The notes under the pieces: model-generated | What the model was told of the DNA's origin: nothing | Database searches by the model: none | Seen by the model: only the letters and a program-made list of their open reading frames with translations | Part shown: one piece after another, positions 1 to 9,251 of the stretch | Layout of the letters: each line of letters starts with the position of its first letter | Position numbering within the stretch: the stretch's first letter is position 1 | Assembly (NCBI RefSeq): GCF_027257975.1 | Contig: NZ_JANZKX010000003.1 | Span: forward strand, 558,001-622,000 | Direction of reading: 5' to 3' | Source: Pelomonas sp. BJYL3 | Lineage (GTDB): Bacteria > Pseudomonadota > Gammaproteobacteria > Burkholderiales > Burkholderiaceae_C | Length of the DNA stretch: 64,000 nucleotides | Position numbers and translations under genes: made by a program

Positions 1-20
1 GCTCAAAACAGGGAGGTGCC

Positions 21-1292
21 ATGCGGACTCAGGAGCAGAAACCGAACGCCGGGACTGGCCCCGCCGCCGAGATGCAGGGCCCCTGCCCGGGCGACAGCCT
101 CACCTCCGGCCCCGGCACCCGCTCGGCGCTCCAGCGCCGGATCTCCACGTCGCCGCGCCAAAGGATGCAGCGCGAACACCTGCAGCAGATGGCGCAGACC
201 GAGGGCCCGTCACCGGTCGTCCAGCGGGTCCTGAAGGTTGACACGGCGGTCTACGATCGCCCGTCCAGCAACAGTGCAAAGGCCCTCTATGAAAAGGTCA
301 GGCAGTGGTCGGAGGCGCTGCAGTGGAAGCGCGGCGCCCGTGCCGAGGTCAAAAGACTGATCGAGGACACCCAGTCGCCCGAGCACGTCTACGCCGACGA
401 GGACGCACTGAAGGACGCCCTTGAGGAGAAGTTCAGCGCGGCCCCCAAGGGGGACGACGAGCTGTACAAACGCCCGGCCTTCCAGAGCAAGGTGTACGAG
501 CTGGCGAAGGTGACGGCATCCATCATGACCTCCAGCGCGACCAGGCAGAAGACGGACCTGCGGGACATGTCCCTGTCTGACAATGACCTGGACGTCCCTC
601 ACCGGATGCCATGGGAGAACCTCCGGGAGAACACCAGGAAATTCATCAACCGCAAGGAAACGGATGCCGACCTGGTCCGGTGGACTGACAGGCTGGTGCA
701 GGCCACCGAGGACAGAGTGGCGGTCAATGTCATGAACGACTGCTGGGACTTCGCCGACACGGCATATCAATCGGCGGTGAAAGCCCAGATCGCCCAGTTC
801 CACGCGGCGCGCGACAGGCTGATCTTTCACTGGAAGAAATCTACGCCCACCTCAGACGGGCCCTATGCGGTCGCCATCAGGAAATTCCTCACCAGCCTCA
901 ACAGCCTGCACGGCAATGTGCCCGACGTGGGCGACAGCAAGGTCAACAAATATGTCAGCTCCAGGACACACACGCATTTGACGCAGGACAAGGGCCGTGT
1001 GCTGAGTTCACCGGGCACCACGGCCGTGCTGGCCATGACGCCCGGCCGGGCGAGCGGCGTGGCCGTCACCACGGATGACCAGGTGATTGGCACGGATTCG
1101 AGCTTCACACCGCTTGCCAGCGTCAGGGTCGCCTACCCCAAGCTGCAGGTGAGCTACCTGAAGCGGAGCAAGGCAGAGGTCGTGGGTGGAGGTTCGAAGG
1201 CGGTGGCGAAGGGGGCGAAAGGCGCCACCGGTGCCACGGGATCGAAGAGCAAGTCAGGCGCGAAGAAGAGCGCAGGTCCGAAGACATCCTGA
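21..1292 (+). CDS. Hypothetical protein with DUF4157/eCIS-like N-terminus
   Basis: A 423-residue protein of unknown function. The ATG follows GGGAGG at good spacing, so the gene looks complete. Residues 1-70 are polar and disordered and hold SPRQ (44-47) and VVQR (66-69). I recall such short motifs from the N-termini of proteins associated with DUF4157 and with extracellular contractile injection systems; that link is inference. The middle (about 75-380) is charged and probably mostly helical with no motif I recognise. The C-terminus (about 385-423) is a Lys/Gly/Ala/Ser tail with collagen-like GAKGATGATG. There is no signal peptide or membrane segment. It converges on the DUF1854 gene with about 55 bp between them. 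The left neighbour is outside the window, so an injection-system or toxin locus there cannot be excluded. Confidence 0.75.
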   Translation: MRTQEQKPNAGTGPAAEMQGPCPGDSLTSGPGTRSALQRRISTSPRQRMQREHLQQMAQTEGPSPVVQRVLKVDTAVYDRPSSNSAKALYEKVRQWSEALQWKRGARAEVKRLIEDTQSPEHVYADEDALKDALEEKFSAAPKGDDELYKRPAFQSKVYELAKVTASIMTSSATRQKTDLRDMSLSDNDLDVPHRMPWENLRENTRKFINRKETDADLVRWTDRLVQATEDRVAVNVMNDCWDFADTAYQSAVKAQIAQFHAARDRLIFHWKKSTPTSDGPYAVAIRKFLTSLNSLHGNVPDVGDSKVNKYVSSRTHTHLTQDKGRVLSSPGTTAVLAMTPGRASGVAVTTDDQVIGTDSSFTPLASVRVAYPKLQVSYLKRSKAEVVGGGSKAVAKGAKGATGATGSKSKSGAKKSAGPKTS

Positions 1293-1347
1293 GGGCGCAC
1301 CGGATGGCACCGCGCGGCCCGGCTGCTGGCATGCAGCGCGGTGCCGG

Positions 1348-1836
1348 TCAGAGGAAGCGCTCCAGCAGCTTCCTCGAATGCCGGTCCAGCGCGAAGCGGT
1401 CCGGCACCAGGAACTGCAGGCCGTGGCTGCTGGTGATCAGCAGCTTGCCCTCGCCCAGGCGGCGGATGTCCTCTTCGGTCTTGAGGATGAACTGGGCCTC
1501 GCCGCGCTCGGTCTGCACCGTCCACTGGCTGGGCGTGGAGAAGGTGCTGACGGCCAGCAGGGCCTGCACCGTGGGCATGAACTCGCGCACCTCGAACTCG
1601 GCTTCCAGCAGCGCGCGGTCGGCGGGTGGCAGGGCCGAGAGGCGCGGGATCCAGGCCAGCTCGTGGCCGTCCTGGCCCACGAGGGAGACGCCCTCGTCCG
1701 GCGCGGAGATGGGATGGGCGCGCACCGGGGTCACGCTGCCATGGAACTGGCCGTCGGTGTCGATCAGGTCGAGGCGGCCGAAGGCATTGCGGGAGAGTCG
1801 CTGGTAGGGGGTCGTCATGGGGCTCTCGCTGCTCAT
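1348..1836 (-). CDS. DUF1854 protein, cyanophycin-locus associated
   Basis: A 162-residue cytoplasmic protein of the DUF1854 family, which is typically found beside cyanophycin synthetase genes and an ABC exporter in betaproteobacteria. Its biochemical role is unknown. The sequence is soluble, with no signal peptide or membrane helix. The start chosen at 1836 overlaps the stop of the upstream ABC transporter in a TGATG arrangement, which suggests translational coupling. A second Met at 1818 (MTTPYQR) is an alternative start. It is the last gene of a two-gene minus-strand operon diverging from the synthetases. The family call rests on recalled similarity and context. Confidence 0.85.
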   Translation of the reverse strand: MSSESPMTTPYQRLSRNAFGRLDLIDTDGQFHGSVTPVRAHPISAPDEGVSLVGQDGHELAWIPRLSALPPADRALLEAEFEVREFMPTVQALLAVSTFSTPSQWTVQTERGEAQFILKTEEDIRRLGEGKLLITSSHGLQFLVPDRFALDRHSRKLLERFL

Positions 1837-4115
1837 CAGGCGCTGACCGTGTGGGCGTTCGGGTTGGGCAGGGTCATGGGCTCGGCCTCTTCGGCGTCGA
1901 CCCGGCGGGCCTGGGCCTCATAGAGCCGCCAGTAGGCGCCCTTCTTCTCCATCAGCTCGTCATGCGGGCCGACCTCGACGATCTGCCCGCGGTCCATCAC
2001 CACCAGGCGGTCCGCCTTGCGCAGGGTGGACAGGCGGTGGGCGATGGCGATGGTGGTGCGACCCTTCACGAGGTTGTCCAGGGCCTTCTGGATTTCCTTC
2101 TCGGTCTCGGTGTCCACGGCCGAGGTGGCTTCGTCGAGGATCAGCAGGCGCGGGTTGATCAGCAGGGCGCGGGCGATGGAGATGCGCTGGCGCTCGCCGC
2201 CGGAGAGGCCCTGGCCACGCTCGCCCACCAGGCTGTCGTAGCCGTGCGGCAGGCGCAGGATGAACTCGTGCGCATGGGCGGCACGCGCCGCGGCGACGAT
2301 CTCCTCGCGCGAGGCGTCCGGCTTGCCGTAGGCGATGTTCTCGGCAATGGTGCCGAAGAAGAGGAAGGGCTCCTGCAGCACCAGGCCGATGTGGCGGCGG
2401 TAGTCGGCCACCGTCACGCGGCGCAGGTCGGTGCCGTCGATGCGGATGGAGCCCTCCGTGACGTCATAGAAGCGGCAGATCAGGTTGACCAGGGTGCTCT
2501 TGCCCGAGCCGGAGTGGCCCACGAGGCCGATCATCTCGCCGGGCTGGATGTCCAGCGTGAGCCCGCGGATCACCGCGCGGTTGCCGTAGCGGAAGCCGAT
2601 GTCCTGGATCTGCAGGCCGCCCGTCACCCCACCGAGCTTCACCGGATTGGCGGGGTCGGGCACGTTGGACTGGTGGTCCAGGATGTCAAAGATGCGCTTG
2701 GCGCCGGCCGCCGCCTTCTGGGTGACGGAGACGATGCGGCTCATGGAGTCCATGCGGCCGTAGAAGCGGCCGATGTAGGCCAGGAAGGAGGTCAGCACGC
2801 CCACCGTGATGTCGCCGTCCGAGACCAGGTAGATGCCGAAGGCCCAGACGACCAGCAGGCCGATTTCCGTCAGCAGCGAGACCGTGGGCGTGAACAGGCT
2901 CCAGGTCTTGTTGAGGCGGTCGTTGACCTTGAGGTTGTTCTGGTTGGCTTCCTTGAAGCGCTTGGCCTCGCGGCGCTCCTGGGCGAAGGCCTTGACCACG
3001 CGGATGCCAGGGATGGTGTCCGCCAGCACGCTGGTGACCTCGCCCCAGACGCGGTCGATCTTCTCGAAGCCGGTGCGCAGGCGGTCCCGCACCAGGTGGA
3101 TCATCCAGGCGATGAAGGGCAGCGGCAGCAGCGTGGCCAGGGCCAGCCAGTGGTTGATGGAGAAGAGGATGATGGCCGTCATGCCCAGCATGAGCACGTC
3201 GGTGATGAAGTCCAGGGCGTGCAGCGAGAGGAAGACGCTGATGCGGTCGGTCTCGGAGCCGATGCGGGACATCAGGTCGCCCGTGCGCTTGTTGCCGAAG
3301 TACTCCAGGGACAGCGACAGCAGGTGCTCGAAGGTGGCGGTGCGCATGTCCGCGGCAATGCGCTCGGACACCAGGGCCAGGATGTAGGTCTTGGCCCAGC
3401 CCAGGATCCAGGACACCAGCCCGGCGCCCAGCAGGCCGCCCAGGTAGTAGGCCACCAGCCAGGGGTCGATCTTGTGGCCCTGCTGGAAGGGGATCAGCAC
3501 CTCGTCCATCAGCGGGCGGTAGAGGTAGGGGCCGACCAGCGTGGCCCCGGTGGCCCCCAGCATCAGCAGGAAGCCCAGCAGCAGCTGGCCCTGGTAGGGC
3601 CGGGCGAAGCGCCACAGGCGCAACAGCACCCAGGTGGAGGGCGGCGTGTGCAGTTCACGCTCGCAGGTGGGGCATTCCTCGCTCTCAGGAGGCAGCGGGG
3701 CCTTGCAGCTGGGGCAGAAGCCCACCTCCTCGGCCTCGGTGCGCGGGCCTTCGTCCCGGCGCTCGAAGGCCTCCTGGAAGCGCTGGGCCTGCAGGTTGAT
3801 CGCCAGGGTGAAGCGCCAGAAGGCCAGGCGGCCGCTGGCGTCCACCAGTTCCAGGCAGCCCACGCCGGCGTGGTCGGTGAGACGCAGCTCCAGCCCGGGG
3901 TGCAGGGGCCATTCGGACCACTGGCGGCTGCCGGCATCGAAGGCCAGCAGGCGCTGCCGGGTAAGGGCCAGCAGGCCCACGCCGAAACGCAATTGGACGT
4001 CGAGGTCAACCTCCAGGCTGGCCAGGACGTTCTCGCCCTTCAAGAGACGCGAAGTCAGAGTCGCCCACTCGGGATGCTTGGCGGACGCGTCGTCCACAGG
4101 ATGTTGATGCTGCAT
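1836..4115 (-). CDS. ABC exporter (fused TMD-NBD), cyanophycin-associated
   Basis: A 759-residue half-transporter of the exporter type. The N-terminal 120 residues look like a PH-like or DUF1854-like beta domain. A CxxC-x10-CxxC zinc ribbon follows (C134, C137, C148, C151), then a six-helix membrane domain (about 170-480) and a nucleotide-binding domain. The NBD has a Walker A (GHSGSGKST, K539), a signature LSGGERQR and a Walker B ILDEATS, so it should be ATP-competent; dimerisation is expected. The substrate is unknown. Linkage to DUF1854 and to the divergent cyanophycin synthetases suggests a role around cyanophycin or its dipeptides. A start at 4175 would add 20 low-complexity residues; I prefer 4115 (MQHQH), which is preceded by a weak GAAAGAAC. 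The zinc ribbon on an ABC exporter is unusual. Confidence 0.88.
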   Translation of the reverse strand: MQHQHPVDDASAKHPEWATLTSRLLKGENVLASLEVDLDVQLRFGVGLLALTRQRLLAFDAGSRQWSEWPLHPGLELRLTDHAGVGCLELVDASGRLAFWRFTLAINLQAQRFQEAFERRDEGPRTEAEEVGFCPSCKAPLPPESEECPTCERELHTPPSTWVLLRLWRFARPYQGQLLLGFLLMLGATGATLVGPYLYRPLMDEVLIPFQQGHKIDPWLVAYYLGGLLGAGLVSWILGWAKTYILALVSERIAADMRTATFEHLLSLSLEYFGNKRTGDLMSRIGSETDRISVFLSLHALDFITDVLMLGMTAIILFSINHWLALATLLPLPFIAWMIHLVRDRLRTGFEKIDRVWGEVTSVLADTIPGIRVVKAFAQERREAKRFKEANQNNLKVNDRLNKTWSLFTPTVSLLTEIGLLVVWAFGIYLVSDGDITVGVLTSFLAYIGRFYGRMDSMSRIVSVTQKAAAGAKRIFDILDHQSNVPDPANPVKLGGVTGGLQIQDIGFRYGNRAVIRGLTLDIQPGEMIGLVGHSGSGKSTLVNLICRFYDVTEGSIRIDGTDLRRVTVADYRRHIGLVLQEPFLFFGTIAENIAYGKPDASREEIVAAARAAHAHEFILRLPHGYDSLVGERGQGLSGGERQRISIARALLINPRLLILDEATSAVDTETEKEIQKALDNLVKGRTTIAIAHRLSTLRKADRLVVMDRGQIVEVGPHDELMEKKGAYWRLYEAQARRVDAEEAEPMTLPNPNAHTVSA

Positions 4116-4337
4116 TGTTCTTTCGTTCTGAACGCCCCCGGGGCGGCTGCCGGCGACCGCGCGATTTTCGCGCATCCTGCAACGCTCCCGGCGCCCAATC
4201 GATGACAGGCGAGCAGGTCCTCACTCACCGAACGGGCAAAGCCACCCCAAACTGAGAGCAAAATGGCGCCTGGTCGCCAGACGCACATCCCGGCCCTGGC
4301 CGGCCTTCCTCCTCCCGATCCGTCCATGCCCCGCCCC
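4116..4337. promoter_or_regulatory. Divergent promoter region between ABC exporter and cphA-like genes
   Basis: The intergenic stretch separates the minus-strand ABC/DUF1854 pair from the plus-strand synthetase pair, so it must carry promoters for both directions. No confident sigma-70 boxes or operator palindromes were recognised. A GAGAG sequence lies just before an alternative ATG at 4263. Confidence 0.4.
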
Positions 4338-6515
4338 ATGAGCCGACACGACGACATCCAGCTTTTGCGCGTCAACTACCTGCGTGGTCCCAATATGTGG
4401 ACCTACCGCCCCGTCCTGGAGGTCTGGCTGGACCTGGGCCGGCTGGAGGAGTTTCCCTCCCACAAGCTCGAGGGCTTCAACGAGCGGCTGACGGCCGCCC
4501 TGCCCGCCCTGGTCGAGCACCACTGCGGCGTGGGCGAGCGCGGCGGCTTCCTGCAGCGCCTCACCGAAGGCACCTGGATGGGCCATGTGCTGGAGCACAT
4601 CGTCATCGAGCTGCTCAACCTCTCCGGCATGCCCACCGGCTTCGGCCAGACCCGCTCGACCTCCAAGACCGGCGTCTACCGCATGGTCTTCCGGGCCCGT
4701 GACGAGCAGGTGGCCCGCGCCGCCCTGGCCGAGGGCCACGCCCTGATCATGGCCATGATCAATGCCGAGACCTTCGACGTGAAGGCCGCCGTGGACCGCA
4801 TCCGCGACAAGGTCGACGACTGCTACCTGGGCCCCTCCACCGCCGCCATCGTGGCCGCCGCCACCGATCGCCGCATCCCGCACATCCGACTGAACGACGG
4901 CAACCTCGTGCAGCTGGGCCACGGCGCCCGCCAGCGCCGCATCTGGACCGCCGAGACCGACATGACCAGCGCGATCGCCGAAGGCATCGCCCGGGACAAG
5001 GACCTCACCAAGAGCCTGCTCAAGAGCGTGGGCGTGCCGGTGCCGGCCGGCACCGCGGTCAAGACGGCCGCCGAGGCCTGGGAAGCCGCACAGGACATCG
5101 GCCTGCCCGTGGTGGTCAAGCCCTCCGACGGCAACCACGGCCGCGGCGTCACCCTGGACCTGCGCCAGGAGGCCGACGTCGCCGCCGCCTTCGATCTGGC
5201 CGACAAGGAAGGCTCCGAGGTCCTGGTCGAGAGCTACATCCCCGGCAACGAGCACCGCCTGCTGGTGGTGGGCGGGCAGGTGGTGGCCGCCGCCCGCGGC
5301 GACGAGGCCTGGATCACCGGCGACGGCCAGCACACCGTCACGCAGCTGGTCGACCTCCAGATCAACACCGACCCGCGCCGCGGCCTGACCGAGGACTTCC
5401 CCCTCAACCGCATCACGATCGGCGAAGACGCCGTCGTGCTGCTGGACCTGCAGCGCCAGGGCGTGACGCCCGAGGCCGTGCCGGCCGCGGGCCAGCGCGT
5501 GCTGATCCAGCGCAACGGCAATGTCGCCATCGACTGCACGGCGCAGGTCCACCCCGAGGTGGCGCACGCCGTCTCGCTGGCGGCCCGCACCATCGGCCTG
5601 GACATCGCCGGCGTGGACCTGGTCAGCACCGACATTTCCAAGCCCCTGTCCGAGACCGGCGGCGCCATCGTCGAGGTCAATGCCGGCCCTGGCCTGCTGA
5701 TGCACCTGAAGCCCGCCGAGGGCATGCCCCAGCCGGTAGGCCAGGCCATCATCGACCACCTCTTCGACGAAGACGAGACCGGCCGCATCCCCGTGGTCGG
5801 CGTGCTGGCCTCGCAGGGCGGCAACCACATCACCCGCCTCGTGGCCTGGCTGCTGCACCTCAACGGCCGCCACGTGGGCCTGGCCTGCAGCGACGGCCTG
5901 TTCCTGGGCCCGCGCCGTGTCGAGAAGCGCTCCAGCGCCCGCTGGGACGCCGCCCACCGCCTGCTGATGAACCGCGTGGTCGACGCCGTGGTGGTGCAGA
6001 ACGACGCCGCCTCCATCCTCAAGGACGGCCTGGCCTACGACCGCTGCCAGGTCGGCGTGGTGACTGACATGGCCGCCTCGGTCGACCTCAGCCACTTCGA
6101 CACCCTCACCGAGGACCAGCGCTTCAAGGTGCTGCGCACCCAGATCGACGTGGTGCTGGGCGAAGGCGCGGCGGTGCTCAACGCCGCCGAGCCCCGCCTC
6201 GTGGAGATGGCCGAGCTCAGCGATGGCGAGGTGCTGCTCTACGCCCTCGAGGAAGGCAACGAGGCCCTGCAGGCGCACCGCGCCAAGGGTGGTCGTGCGG
6301 TCTTCCTGCAAGGCGGCACCGCGGTGCTGGCGCAGGGCTCCAGCGAGACCGTCGGGGCCAACATTGCCGCCCTGGTCCAGCGCTTCGCCAAGGCCGGCCA
6401 GCCGACCGACGAAGCCACCCTGCTGGCCGCCGTCGCCACCGCCTGGGCCATGAACATCTCGCCCGAACTCATCTCGGCCGGCCTCGACACCTTCGTGCCG
6501 GACCTGGCGCAATAA
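4338..6515 (+). CDS. Cyanophycin synthetase paralogue (CphA'-like) with degenerate Mur-ligase domain
   Basis: About 725 residues from the chosen start (MSRHDDIQ). The protein has the N-terminal cyanophycin synthetase domain, then an ATP-grasp domain that looks intact (VVVKPSDGNHGRGVTL, later GGAIVEVNAGPGLLMHL), then a Mur-ligase-like C-terminal domain. The Mur-ligase ATP loop (GTNGKTT in true CphA) reads ASQGGNH here (about 491-497), and the C-terminus is about 130 residues shorter than in the neighbour. The ATP-grasp half adds Asp to the backbone; the half expected to add Arg should therefore be inactive or altered. An upstream ATG at 4263 with a GAGAG ribosome site could add 25 residues. 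It sits 45 bp ahead of the full-length cphA in the same operon. Betaproteobacteria are known to carry such a pair. Confidence 0.88.
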   Translation: MSRHDDIQLLRVNYLRGPNMWTYRPVLEVWLDLGRLEEFPSHKLEGFNERLTAALPALVEHHCGVGERGGFLQRLTEGTWMGHVLEHIVIELLNLSGMPTGFGQTRSTSKTGVYRMVFRARDEQVARAALAEGHALIMAMINAETFDVKAAVDRIRDKVDDCYLGPSTAAIVAAATDRRIPHIRLNDGNLVQLGHGARQRRIWTAETDMTSAIAEGIARDKDLTKSLLKSVGVPVPAGTAVKTAAEAWEAAQDIGLPVVVKPSDGNHGRGVTLDLRQEADVAAAFDLADKEGSEVLVESYIPGNEHRLLVVGGQVVAAARGDEAWITGDGQHTVTQLVDLQINTDPRRGLTEDFPLNRITIGEDAVVLLDLQRQGVTPEAVPAAGQRVLIQRNGNVAIDCTAQVHPEVAHAVSLAARTIGLDIAGVDLVSTDISKPLSETGGAIVEVNAGPGLLMHLKPAEGMPQPVGQAIIDHLFDEDETGRIPVVGVLASQGGNHITRLVAWLLHLNGRHVGLACSDGLFLGPRRVEKRSSARWDAAHRLLMNRVVDAVVVQNDAASILKDGLAYDRCQVGVVTDMAASVDLSHFDTLTEDQRFKVLRTQIDVVLGEGAAVLNAAEPRLVEMAELSDGEVLLYALEEGNEALQAHRAKGGRAVFLQGGTAVLAQGSSETVGANIAALVQRFAKAGQPTDEATLLAAVATAWAMNISPELISAGLDTFVPDLAQ

Positions 6516-6560
6516 GGCGCCCCGCGCCCTCAACCGAATCTCCCGAAAGACGACGCGAAC

Positions 6561-9122
6561 ATGGAAGTCTCTCGCATCCGCGCCCTCCGAGGCCCCAATA
6601 TGTGGAGCCGCCACACCGCCATGGAAGCGGTGGTGCACTGCACGGAAGCCGAACGCGCGATCAGCGGCCTGGCCGGCTTCGAAGGGCGGCTGCGCGCCCT
6701 CTTCCCCGGCATCGGCGCCCTGCGTGCCGAGATGAGCCTGGCCCAGGTCCTGGAGCAGGCCGCGCTGGCCCTGCAGGCCCAGGCGGGCTGCCCGGTCACC
6801 TTCAGCCACACCCACGTCACCAATGAGCCCGGCACCTGCCAGGTGGTGGTCGAGTACAGCGAGGAAGACGTCGGCCGCATGGCCATGGACGACGCCACGC
6901 GCCTGGTCCTTGCCGCCATGGGCGAAGGCAGCTTCGACATCGACGAATGCCTGAAGCGCCTGCGCGAGACCGATGAAGACGTGCGCCTGGGCCCCTCCAC
7001 CGGCTCCATCGTGGACGCCGCCGTCAAGCGCGGCATCCCCTTCCGCCGCCTGACGCAGGGCAGCCTGGTGCAGTTCGGCTGGGGCGCCAAGCAGCGCCGC
7101 ATCTGGGCGGCTGAGGTCGACGCCACCAGCGCGGTGAGCGAATCCATCGCCCAGGACAAGGACCTGTGCAAGCAGCTGCTGCAGTCCGCCGGCGTGCCGG
7201 TGCCCACCGGCCGCCCGGTCGAGTCCGTCGATGACGCCTGGGACGTCGCCCAGGAGATCGGCCTGCCCGTGGTGGTCAAGCCCCAGGACGGCAACCAGGG
7301 CAAGGGCGTGACCGTCAACGTCACCAGCCGCGAGCAGCTGGAGGCCGCGTACAAGGCGGCGGACGAGATCGGCCACGTGATGGTCGAGAAGTTCCTGCCC
7401 GGCTCCGACTACCGCCTGCTGGTGGTGGGCGACAAGCTCGTGGCCGCCGCACGCCGCGACCCGCCCCACGTGATCGGCGACGGCGTGCTGACCGTCAAGC
7501 AGCTGGTCGACAAGGTCAACGCCGACCCGCGTCGCGGCGACGGCCACGCCACCTCGCTGACCAAGATCCGCTTCGACGACATCGCCGTCGCGCGGCTCAC
7601 CCAGCAAGACCTGACCCCCGAGTCCGTGCCGGCCAAGGGCCAGCGCGTGATCCTGCGCAACAACGCCAACCTCAGCACAGGCGGCACCGCCACGGACGTG
7701 ACCGATGACGTCCACCCCGACGTCGCCGCCCGCGCCATCGCGGCCGCGCAGGTCGTGGGCCTGCATGTCTGCGGCGTGGACGTGGTGGCCGAGAGCGTGC
7801 TGCGCCCGCTGGAGGAGATCAGCGGCGGCATCGTCGAGGTCAACGCCGCGCCGGGCCTGCGCATGCACCTCTCGCCCAGCTTCGGCAAGGGCCGCAATGT
7901 GGGCGAGGCCATCGTCAACCACCTCTACGGCCACGGCCACAAGAGCGAGGACGGCCGCATCCCCGTGGTCGCCGTGACCGGCACCAACGGCAAGACCACC
8001 ACCACCCGGCTGATCGCGCACATGTTCGCGACCTGCGGCCTGCGCGTGGGCATGACCAACACCGACGGCGTCTACGTCGACGGCCGCCAGATCGACAGCG
8101 GCGACTGCTCCGGCCCCAAGAGCGCCCGCAATGTGCTGATGCACCCGGACGTCGAGGCCGCCGTCTTCGAGACCGCCCGCGGCGGCATCCTGCGCGAGGG
8201 CCTGGGCTTCGACCGCTGCCAGGTCGCCGTGGTGACCAACCTCGGTGACGGCGACCACCTCGGCATGAACTTCCTCAACACCGTCGAGGAGCTGGCCCTG
8301 GTCAAGCGCGTGATCGTGCAGAACGTGGCCCCCAGCGGCTACGCGGTGCTCAACGCTTCCGACCCGGTGGTGGCGAACATGGCCGGCGTCTGCCCCGGCC
8401 AGATCATCTTCTTCACCGCCGACCGCCACCATGCGCTGATGGCCGCGCACCGCGCCCAGGGCAAGCGCTGCGTCTTCATCGACGGTGACCAGCTCGTGGC
8501 CGCGCAAGGCGCCTGGCGCGAGAGCATCCCGCTGCGCGACATCCCCTTCACGCGCGGCGGCATGATCCCCTTCCAGGTCGAGAACGCCATGGCTTCCGTG
8601 GCGGCGGCCTGGGGTGTCGGGCTGGACTGGGACACCATCCGCCGCGGCCTGGCCAGCTTCAACAGCGACAGCGACAACGTCCCCGGTCGCTTCAACGTGA
8701 TGGACTACCGCGGCGCCACCGTGATCGCCGACTACGGCCACAACGGCGATGCCATGCGCGCCCTGGTCGCCGCCGTCGAGGCCCTGCCGGCCAAGCGCCG
8801 CTCGGTGGTGATCTCCGGCGCGGGCGACCGCCGCGACGAAGACATCCGCATCCAGACCCAGATCCTGGGCGCCGCCTTCGACGACGCCCTCCTCTTCCAG
8901 GACGCCTGCCAGCGCGGCCGGGAAGACGGCGAGGTGCTCAAGCTCCTGCGCCAGGGCCTGGAAGGCGCCTCGCGCACCTCCCACATCGAGGAGATCCGCG
9001 GCGAGTTCGTCGCCATCGACCGCGCCCTGGAGCGTCTGCAGCCGGGCGACCTGTGCCTGGTGCTGGTCGACCAGGTGGAGGAGGCGCTGGCGCATCTGGC
9101 GCAGCGCATCAGCCAGGGCTGA
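6561..9122 (+). CDS. cphA: Cyanophycin synthetase
   Basis: An 853-residue enzyme that polymerises Asp and Arg into the storage polymer multi-L-arginyl-poly-L-aspartate using ATP. Domain order is the N-terminal CphA domain (about 1-160), ATP-grasp (about 200-460, including VVVKPQDGNQGKGVTV and GGIVEVNAAPGLRMHL) and a Mur-ligase-like domain with an intact P-loop GTNGKTT at 474-480. Length matches CphA1 enzymes (about 870). It follows the degenerate paralogue by 45 bp and ends just before a strong hairpin terminator, so the two form an operon. No cyanophycinase gene was seen in the window. Confidence 0.95.
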   Translation: MEVSRIRALRGPNMWSRHTAMEAVVHCTEAERAISGLAGFEGRLRALFPGIGALRAEMSLAQVLEQAALALQAQAGCPVTFSHTHVTNEPGTCQVVVEYSEEDVGRMAMDDATRLVLAAMGEGSFDIDECLKRLRETDEDVRLGPSTGSIVDAAVKRGIPFRRLTQGSLVQFGWGAKQRRIWAAEVDATSAVSESIAQDKDLCKQLLQSAGVPVPTGRPVESVDDAWDVAQEIGLPVVVKPQDGNQGKGVTVNVTSREQLEAAYKAADEIGHVMVEKFLPGSDYRLLVVGDKLVAAARRDPPHVIGDGVLTVKQLVDKVNADPRRGDGHATSLTKIRFDDIAVARLTQQDLTPESVPAKGQRVILRNNANLSTGGTATDVTDDVHPDVAARAIAAAQVVGLHVCGVDVVAESVLRPLEEISGGIVEVNAAPGLRMHLSPSFGKGRNVGEAIVNHLYGHGHKSEDGRIPVVAVTGTNGKTTTTRLIAHMFATCGLRVGMTNTDGVYVDGRQIDSGDCSGPKSARNVLMHPDVEAAVFETARGGILREGLGFDRCQVAVVTNLGDGDHLGMNFLNTVEELALVKRVIVQNVAPSGYAVLNASDPVVANMAGVCPGQIIFFTADRHHALMAAHRAQGKRCVFIDGDQLVAAQGAWRESIPLRDIPFTRGGMIPFQVENAMASVAAAWGVGLDWDTIRRGLASFNSDSDNVPGRFNVMDYRGATVIADYGHNGDAMRALVAAVEALPAKRRSVVISGAGDRRDEDIRIQTQILGAAFDDALLFQDACQRGREDGEVLKLLRQGLEGASRTSHIEEIRGEFVAIDRALERLQPGDLCLVLVDQVEEALAHLAQRISQG

Positions 9123-9144
9123 TCAAGACCTGACCCCGTCAGCA

Positions 9145-9177
9145 AGCCCTGGTGCGCTGTGGCCGCCAGGGCTTTTT
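9145..9177 (+). terminator. Rho-independent terminator after cphA
   Basis: A perfect 8-bp stem (AGCCCTGG paired with CCAGGGCT) with a 13-nt loop is followed by a T-run. It lies 22 bp downstream of the cphA stop codon. Confidence 0.85.
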
Positions 9178-9251
9178 CACGTGCGGCCCATGCCGGGGAG
9201 CGCTGAGCACGGCGCCCGCCATGGGCCTGGGCGCCCCGCACTGCGCGGGGC

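Noticed and set aside
1626-4205. Long plus-strand open frame opposite the ABC exporter gene
   Set aside because: It is antisense to a clear ABC exporter and its composition is His/Gln/Gly/Ala-rich without motifs, as GC bias produces.
4221-9095. 1624-codon minus-strand open frame across both cyanophycin synthetases
   Set aside because: It mirrors two well-conserved genes and encodes repetitive His/Val/Gly/Asp runs; a GC-driven shadow.
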